11,959 nt of DNA, from contig DEHX01000099.1 of NCBI GenBank assembly GCA_002352145.1, positions 1-11,959 of the forward strand, given 5' to 3'. The DNA comes from Chitinophagaceae bacterium UBA2789 (lineage in GTDB: Bacteria > Bacteroidota > Bacteroidia > Chitinophagales > Chitinophagaceae). The translations under genes were made by a program, and so were the position numbers. Shown here one piece after another: positions 8,256 through 11,959 of this stretch (position 1 is the first letter of the stretch; each line of letters starts with the position of its first letter). The notes beneath the pieces were generated by a model, which worked only from the letters and a program-made list of their open reading frames with translations, ran no database searches and was not told where the DNA came from.

Positions 8256-8381
8256 TTTAAAAAAATTGGTTTGTTGCTTTAGATTTTGGCATCAAAGGCA
8301 TTGGCCGCCCAGCTGCGGCTGTACTTCGCCACTTGGCTCCGCCGGGCCTTTCTTACAGGGAGCTGTTCTGCAAGAAAATAT
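8256..8381 (-). repeat. copy A of a duplicated 5' element in front of a precursor gene
   Basis: This intergenic stretch aligns with 9864-9992. The end near the precursor (about 8258-8310) is close to identical, then a GC-rich variable centre follows, then a second conserved block (about 8341-8381). In gene direction it opens with codons that would read YFLAE, the last residues of the VKOR-thioredoxin protein, although here it follows the TlpA-like gene. The centre holds a hairpin at 8335-8348. A short frame at 8301-8257 reads MPLMPKSKATNQFF and stops just before the precursor ATG. The GC-rich patch stands out from the AT-rich surroundings. The best explanation is a segmental duplication that carried a precursor and its leader region; a regulatory role is possible. 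Confidence 0.8.
8335..8348 (+). other. imperfect GC hairpin in copy A
   Basis: On the + strand the sequence folds as a five-pair stem around a CGCC loop with one T-G wobble, followed by TTTCTT. As - strand RNA the wobble becomes an A-C mismatch. It is the counterpart of the perfect hairpin at 9945-9959 and may act as a weak terminator or attenuator. Confidence 0.4.
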
Positions 8382-8394
8382 TTATTTATACACA

Positions 8395-9552
8395 CTATTT
8401 TTCTTTAAACAAGAGTTCCAGTTTTAATTGTAGTTTTTTAATAGAATCTTCGTTTGATTCAAACCTGTCAATAATTACTCCATACTTGTCAATTAAAATA
8501 TAAGCAGGTAATAATGAAACATTAAACTGCTCATTAATATCACCAGGATCAGTCAATCCCATACTTTTTAACGCAATATCTGCCTGCCTGCGAACATGTA
8601 TCCATATATATATTTTTTCTTTTTTGATTGCTTCCTTCCACTGAGACAGGTTCCTTTCATCTGCAATCCCAACTATTTTTAGTCCTTTGCTTTTATATTT
8701 ATTAAATAGCTCAATTAAGTAAGGATTATTTTCCCTGCATGGAACACACCAACTTGCCCAGAAATCAAGTAAAATGTATTCCCCCTTTAATAAGCTAAAA
8801 TAAAAATCGTTCCCGCTGGTGTCTTTAGCTATAAAACTTGGTGCTACTGATCCTACGGAACCAGCCTTAGAGTTTATTATTCTTGTGCGAATAGTCTGGG
8901 TAACGGGATGTTGTTTTAGGTTATCGTTTAATCGGTTATAAAATATTGCCAATGAATCTGGTGATAATTTTCTTGCATGGGTTTGTAATAAGTATGCAGT
9001 TAAATACGATTTTGGATGTTGGTCAAAATATTCGTAATCAATCATGTCAAGGGAGTCGTTTACAATAGAAAGTTTCTCATATAGGGATTGATCCAAGTTT
9101 TTTTGAACATATCCAATGCTATCAAAAAGCAAGGGATGATTTTTAATAATTTTATCCCCTTTACACCTCAATTCTTCATAATCCGTTTGTGTATTGGAAC
9201 CTGTGAGATGAGCATTGCGAAAATCGTTCAGCTTTAGATCAATACACATATTTGCAGGCTCTAAAAAAATATTAGTTGCATTTAAACCAATAGCTTCTTT
9301 TCTATTTAGTTTAATAAATGCAACTGCCGGCTGGTTAATTTTTCCGGTAAAGGAAAAATAACCGCTTTTAATTATCGAACTATCCAGCCTCCCTATACTA
9401 GAATTATCATCATAATAGCTCAAATAAATCAACCTGTTATCAACTCCTTCTATTTTACCTTTTAAAAAAAACTTTCCCTCTGTTTGTTGTGAAAACAAAC
9501 TAAGACCAAAAAATAAAATGCAACAATTTAACTGTATAAAATCTCTGTACAT
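8395..9552 (-). CDS. TlpA/ResA-like thiol-disulfide oxidoreductase with N-terminal DUF4369-like domain
   Basis: The protein is 385 aa from ATG 9552. The N-terminal signal peptide has the hydrophobic core CILFFGLSLF and a SQQTEG cleavage zone, with no good lipobox. Residues about 25-130 look like the DUF4369 beta domain common before Bacteroidota TlpA proteins (FLKGKIEGVDNRLIYLSYY, SGYFSFTGKI). A helical linker follows. The thioredoxin-fold domain (from ~235) carries the redox motif WASWCVPC with Cys269 and Cys272, and the cis-Pro segment VSLLPAYILID. Such proteins reduce or isomerise disulfides in the periplasm. The gene lies between the two cysteine-rich precursors, 72 bp after precursor B, so repair of wrongly paired disulfides in those peptides is a reasonable inference. 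General envelope redox work is the alternative. Confidence 0.9.
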   Translation of the reverse strand: MYRDFIQLNCCILFFGLSLFSQQTEGKFFLKGKIEGVDNRLIYLSYYDDNSSIGRLDSSIIKSGYFSFTGKINQPAVAFIKLNRKEAIGLNATNIFLEPANMCIDLKLNDFRNAHLTGSNTQTDYEELRCKGDKIIKNHPLLFDSIGYVQKNLDQSLYEKLSIVNDSLDMIDYEYFDQHPKSYLTAYLLQTHARKLSPDSLAIFYNRLNDNLKQHPVTQTIRTRIINSKAGSVGSVAPSFIAKDTSGNDFYFSLLKGEYILLDFWASWCVPCRENNPYLIELFNKYKSKGLKIVGIADERNLSQWKEAIKKEKIYIWIHVRRQADIALKSMGLTDPGDINEQFNVSLLPAYILIDKYGVIIDRFESNEDSIKKLQLKLELLFKEK

Positions 9553-9624
9553 CAGATTGACTATTTCGATTGATTCCGGCAGCTGATCTATTAGATATCT
9601 GAAGCTTTCCGCTTATCAATAAAA

Positions 9625-9846
9625 TTATGGCTGTGAGGCAGAAACACAAATAGTTCCTGTGTTTGTTGCATTGTCAGCACAAACTAGTCCTTCACAACAT
9701 GGAAAGGGTGTTCTTATCATATGACAATCATACTCAAATTCTTGCATGCAGCCTCCTCCATTGGTCACTCCTCCGTTGATATTTTTCATTTCCGCCCTGC
9801 TCAATTTTCCCTGCATGGCATCAAGCCTCATTTTTTTTGTTTGCAT
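9625..9846 (-). CDS. GG-leader cysteine-rich precursor peptide B (knottin-like six-Cys core)
   Basis: The product is 73 aa from ATG 9846. Longer in-frame starts at 9936 or 9909 would add a non-leader-like extension made of the duplicated 5' element. The leader, residues 1-26, ends KLSRAEMKNINGG, a double-glycine leader matching precursor A. The 47-aa core has six Cys spaced C-x7-C-x8-CC-x4-C-x10-C. This is the C-C-CC-C-C order of inhibitor cystine knot peptides, and the FPCCEGLVC segment resembles animal-toxin knottins. Three disulfides are predicted, perhaps formed by the VKOR-thioredoxin protein encoded 127 bp upstream. An extra Gly-Gly (TNGGGC) sits just after the cleavage site. Its activity is unknown; similarity to toxins may be convergent and says little about target. 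Confidence 0.85.
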   Translation of the reverse strand: MQTKKMRLDAMQGKLSRAEMKNINGGVTNGGGCMQEFEYDCHMIRTPFPCCEGLVCADNATNTGTICVSASQP

Positions 9847-9922
9847 TGTTTTTGTATTTAAAGTTTTAAAAAAATGGTTTGTTGCCTTAGCTTTCGGCAT
9901 CAAAGGCATTGGCCGCCCGGCT

Positions 9923-9942
9923 TCCCGCCTGCGCATGCGGGA
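9923..9942 (-). other. GC hairpin in copy B, six-pair stem
   Basis: TCCCGC and GCGGGA form a perfect stem around an eight-base loop that itself contains the self-complementary TGCGCA. No T run follows on either strand, so a classical intrinsic terminator is not supported. Copy A does not keep this stem. Confidence 0.5.
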
Positions 9943-9944
9943 TT

Positions 9945-9959
9945 AGCCCCGCCGGGGCT
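9945..9959 (+). terminator. perfect GC hairpin with T-rich tail on the + strand
   Basis: AGCCCC and GGGGCT pair perfectly around a three-base loop, followed on the + strand by TTTCTT. In the direction of the operon (- strand) the hairpin is preceded by A-rich sequence and followed by AATCCC, so it would not be a standard terminator for the VKOR gene. It could stop antisense transcription, or act as an RNA-processing or stability hairpin between the VKOR gene and precursor B. The matching but weaker hairpin in copy A keeps pairing better as + strand RNA. Confidence 0.4.
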
Positions 9960-9973
9960 TTTCTTACAGGGAA

Positions 9974-11569
9974 CTATTCTGCAAGAAAATATCCTATATC
10001 CCCGAGGCTGTAGGCCCCGGGCAATTGATTTCCGTTTATAAAAAAGGTGGGGGTATATTCTATACCCACCTTGCGGCACCATGTATCCATGGCCACAATT
10101 TTTTCGTGCTGTGCTTCAGCCAGCCCGTTTACCGGGTAAGCAGCAGCCAATATACTCAGCTTTTTTTGTGGCATGCCATACCATGTATCCAGCGCCGCTT
10201 TTGTTTTTTCGGCATCTCGCCCTGCTTCCACGGCAAGCAGGTGGGCCACCACATCTTTTCTAAAGTCCTTCTCCTCTGTTGTGGCATTAAAAATTATCCT
10301 TGCCTTAATATTTGGGTACTCCTGTACCAGCTTTTCTAATTTAGGGTGAGATGCAGCACAGGGCCCACAATAGGGATTGCACACTTTTACTATTTCATGC
10401 TGTGCATGGGGATTGCCTATAACTATACCCAAGTCTGCTGTCGGAGCAGTAATTTTCTTTTGCCTGACCAGCAATGTTTCAAATACTTCTGTATTAAACT
10501 TCATCCGCAGGTATTGCCGCTTGTCGCCTTTTAGCCCCTGTAAATTAAGAAACAGCGGCTTTATAGAATACCACAACAAGGGCATTAGCAGGTATGCAGC
10601 AAAACTTTGTAAAATATTTTTTGTAGTAAACAACCCTAACAAGGGCAAAAAATGGATCATTACATTTACCGCCCCGGCCAGAAGTAATACCTGCACAGCG
10701 AGGCACAGCACACACCACTGCTTTGCCACCTGCCATTGGTAATACACCGAAAAGAAAATATAAGGTAGCGCAACAAGGTTTAAAGCATATGGTACAGGGT
10801 TATAAGGGGTCAGCACTATCAAGAACAGGCTTCCTGCAAAAAAGAAAAAACCCACTTCGCTCCAGCTAAGCCAGCTAAATAGCCTCGATGCCTTACCCGT
10901 AAGTATGGCGCTGCAGTTACCACGGGCTACACCGGTGCATACTTTATTTAACAGCGGGTTGTTCTGGTCCATTTCGTACCACAGCAATAATATACATACC
11001 GCTACCCCGGTCAATACTACTCCATATTGAAACCATACACCGGCCTGTTGTGAAAGATTGATTATTTGTAAATTCTTATTAAGCCAAAAGATACAGCATC
11101 CTATTATCAATATCAGCAATAATACCGGCGTCAGTGAGGCAACAAATGCTCTTTTCTTTTTTTGAAGGTAGTTTTTTTCGCCGCTTTTAACTGTAGGCTC
11201 AGCCAGAAGATAAATGCCCGTCCAAAGACTTAAAAATTTTTCTTTAGGCAGGGCCACTCTTCGGGTAAAATTATCATTGTAAGTCGTAATCGTATTATCT
11301 GCTATTTCAGTTACTACAGTAATGGGTACGGGTTGGCCGGGCAGATATGCTATAAAGGGAACGGGCAACTGATTCAAATCTGCATTATCTATTTTAGCAG
11401 CGGCATTGGGTATATGCCATTGCTTCAGACTGTCGCTAATGCAAAGCAAACTTGGCCAATCGGAGTGGGCTTGCAGTGTTTCGCTGATAGTAGAACGGGT
11501 AACTCTTACTTTCAGTAATTCTATAAAGCGTATTACTGCCTTTACTTCTGGTGCGTAACTAAACCACAT
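9974..11569 (-). CDS. VKOR-thioredoxin fusion with degenerate C39-like N-terminal domain (disulfide-forming enzyme)
   Basis: The protein is 531 aa from ATG 11569; a TTG at 11584 would add five residues. Residues 1-130 resemble the C39-like domain often fused to these enzymes, but there is no CGP-type nucleophile (the region reads SDWPSLLCISDSL), so it is probably a non-catalytic peptide-binding module. After a membrane helix at about 145-162, the VKOR domain has four or five helices, the loop pair Cys211/Cys219 (CTGVARGNC) and the active-site Cys286/Cys289 (WCVLC). The C-terminal thioredoxin/DsbA-like domain carries Cys401/Cys404 (CGPC) and the cis-Pro loop EYTPTFFING. VKOR passes electrons from new disulfides to quinone at the inner membrane while the thioredoxin domain oxidises periplasmic substrates. 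It is the first gene of the set; precursor B lies 127 bp downstream. Confidence 0.92.
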   Translation of the reverse strand: MWFSYAPEVKAVIRFIELLKVRVTRSTISETLQAHSDWPSLLCISDSLKQWHIPNAAAKIDNADLNQLPVPFIAYLPGQPVPITVVTEIADNTITTYNDNFTRRVALPKEKFLSLWTGIYLLAEPTVKSGEKNYLQKKKRAFVASLTPVLLLILIIGCCIFWLNKNLQIINLSQQAGVWFQYGVVLTGVAVCILLLWYEMDQNNPLLNKVCTGVARGNCSAILTGKASRLFSWLSWSEVGFFFFAGSLFLIVLTPYNPVPYALNLVALPYIFFSVYYQWQVAKQWCVLCLAVQVLLLAGAVNVMIHFLPLLGLFTTKNILQSFAAYLLMPLLWYSIKPLFLNLQGLKGDKRQYLRMKFNTEVFETLLVRQKKITAPTADLGIVIGNPHAQHEIVKVCNPYCGPCAASHPKLEKLVQEYPNIKARIIFNATTEEKDFRKDVVAHLLAVEAGRDAEKTKAALDTWYGMPQKKLSILAAAYPVNGLAEAQHEKIVAMDTWCRKVGIEYTPTFFINGNQLPGAYSLGDIGYFLAE

Positions 11570-11642
11570 CAAAAAAGAATACAAAATTTTTTAGGATAAC
11601 TGAATTTCGGACTAGTTAAATAATCATCCAAATTTGGCAGCC

Positions 11643-11673
11643 TTGACAAAGTCAATACCACGAAAGTGGTATT
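11643..11673. promoter_or_regulatory. two overlapping inverted repeats in the divergent intergenic region (candidate operator)
   Basis: TTGAC-AAA-GTCAA (11643-11655) is a perfect 5+5 inverted repeat. It shares two bases with a second perfect 8+8 repeat, AATACCAC-GAAA-GTGGTATT (11654-11673). They lie between the VKOR fusion gene and the rightward HTH gene, 70-100 bp from either start, followed by a TATAAT at 11679-11684. Position and symmetry fit an operator for a dimeric regulator, perhaps the adjacent HTH protein; this is inference. The TTGACA to TATAAT distance (30 bp) is too long for a standard promoter, and I found no convincing Bacteroidota -33/-7 pair, so the transcription start is not assigned. 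Confidence 0.55.
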
Positions 11674-11742
11674 TTGTATATAATACATGGAAATACAAGG
11701 CAGTATATATAATTTTATTAAAATCAATGACCCTTACGATTT

Positions 11743-11959
11743 ATGCACCAGTTTACAAATGAACAAATCAGGCTTTTACGTTTGTCACGTCAAATGAAAC
11801 AAGAGTAGGTGGCCCGTAAACTGGGCATTACCAAACAGCGGTACTCGGAGTTGGAAAACCATCCACGGTTTCAAGCAAACAGGATAGAGGAAATATTGAA
11901 AGTATTGGGATATACTGCAGATACAGCCATTAAGTTTTTGGATGCTTTACCCCCCCCCC
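11743..11959 (+). pseudogene. XRE-type HTH regulator, interrupted by in-frame TAG and cut by window end
   Basis: From ATG 11743 the frame reads MHQFTNEQIRLLRLSRQMKQE, meets TAG at 11806-11808, then continues in the same frame as VARKLGITKQRYSELENHP and onward to LGYTADTAIKFLDALPPP at the edge. Together these make a normal small Cro/C1-type helix-turn-helix protein: the two DNA-binding helices are QEEVARKLG (with Glu in place of the stop) and TKQRYSELE. A GAG or GAA to TAG change is the simplest cause. The expected glutamate at the stop is widely conserved in this fold. Reinitiation at GTG 11809 would lose the first helix. The gene is divergent from the peptide operon and could regulate it. 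The edge lies in ten C residues, so the 3' end is not visible. Confidence 0.7.

Larger units (their letters stand above)
9864..9992 (-). repeat. copy B of the duplicated 5' element, overlapping the VKOR-thioredoxin 3' end
   Basis: This aligns with 8256-8381. In gene direction it begins inside the last codons of the VKOR-thioredoxin gene (YFLAE, then TAG 9976-9974), passes through a GC-rich centre with two perfect hairpins (9945-9959 and 9923-9942), and ends in the block conserved before both precursors. A short frame starting at ATG 9909 reads MPLMPKAKATNHFF and here stays open into precursor B, whereas in copy A it stops. Because the coding tail is functional only here, copy B looks ancestral and copy A derived. 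Confidence 0.8.

Noticed and set aside
7992..9846. Lanthipeptide precursors
   Set aside because: No dehydratase or cyclase gene is in the window, and even numbers of Cys with VKOR and thioredoxin neighbours favour disulfides.
9625..9936. A 103-aa version of precursor B starting at 9936
   Set aside because: The extra 30 residues come from the duplicated GC-rich element; the ATG at 9846 gives a leader of normal length, like that of precursor A.
9900..10082. 60-aa Cys- and Gly-containing frame on the - strand
   Set aside because: It lies within the VKOR-thioredoxin 3' end and the GC-rich repeat in another frame, and lacks a leader or signal peptide.
11643..11684. TTGACA...TATAAT as a sigma70-type promoter
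   Set aside because: The spacer is 30 bp instead of about 17, and Bacteroidota use a different -33/-7 consensus, which is not clearly present.
11687..11797. 36-codon frame just downstream of TATAAT, overlapping the HTH gene in another frame
   Set aside because: It matches no toxin or leader family I recognise and has no homologue evidence; it could be a real small gene but cannot be supported.
1..11959. Stop-codon reassignment to explain the two interrupted genes
   Set aside because: TAA, TAG and TGA all end intact neighbouring genes at the expected family lengths, so the code looks standard.

Overview
The window looks like a piece of a Bacteroidota chromosome, most likely from the Chitinophagaceae or a near relative. 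This is inferred from protein style: GG-leader precursor peptides, a DUF4369-type thioredoxin, a VKOR-thioredoxin fusion, a small XRE-type regulator ending in a proline run, AT-rich intergenic DNA, no clear Shine-Dalgarno sites and several likely TTG starts. The genetic code appears standard, because TAA, TAG and TGA all end intact genes here.

Left part (1-1676, + strand): the C-terminal end of a 3-oxoacyl-ACP synthase III, a small secreted protein of unknown function, and a diacylglycerol/sphingosine-kinase-type lipid kinase. The kinase converges on, and overlaps by 17 bp, a membrane-anchored patatin-like lipase on the other strand.

Main part (11569 down to 1660, - strand): a long co-directional set of genes that reads as a production line for exported, disulfide-rich peptides. 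In transcription order it holds: (i) a VKOR-thioredoxin fusion with a degenerate C39-like N-terminal domain; (ii) a 73-aa GG-leader precursor whose core has a six-cysteine knottin-like pattern; (iii) a TlpA/ResA-like thioredoxin with an N-terminal DUF4369-like domain; (iv) an 82-aa GG-leader precursor whose core has eight cysteines; (v) a 156-aa secreted protein of unknown function; (vi) a C39 peptidase-containing ABC transporter (PCAT); (vii) an HlyD-type adaptor split by an in-frame TAA; (viii) the patatin-like lipase, possibly co-transcribed. The inferred model is that the PCAT cuts the leaders after Gly-Gly and exports the cores, HlyD links it to the outer envelope, and the VKOR fusion and TlpA-like protein form and edit disulfides. 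No lanthipeptide, radical-SAM or YcaO modification enzyme is present in the window.

Each precursor is preceded by the same ~126-129 bp element, which carries a GC-rich hairpin and a conserved ATG-initiated short reading frame. The copy before the eight-Cys precursor begins with what looks like the last codons of the VKOR-thioredoxin gene. The two precursors therefore seem to come from a tandem duplication whose leaders stayed similar and whose cores diverged completely.

Right edge (11570-11959): a divergent intergenic region with two overlapping inverted repeats, then a + strand HTH gene broken by an in-frame TAG and cut off by the window end, which lies in a run of ten C. Two nonsense codons in 12 kb mean either a decaying locus or sequence errors; only resequencing or a close relative can decide.
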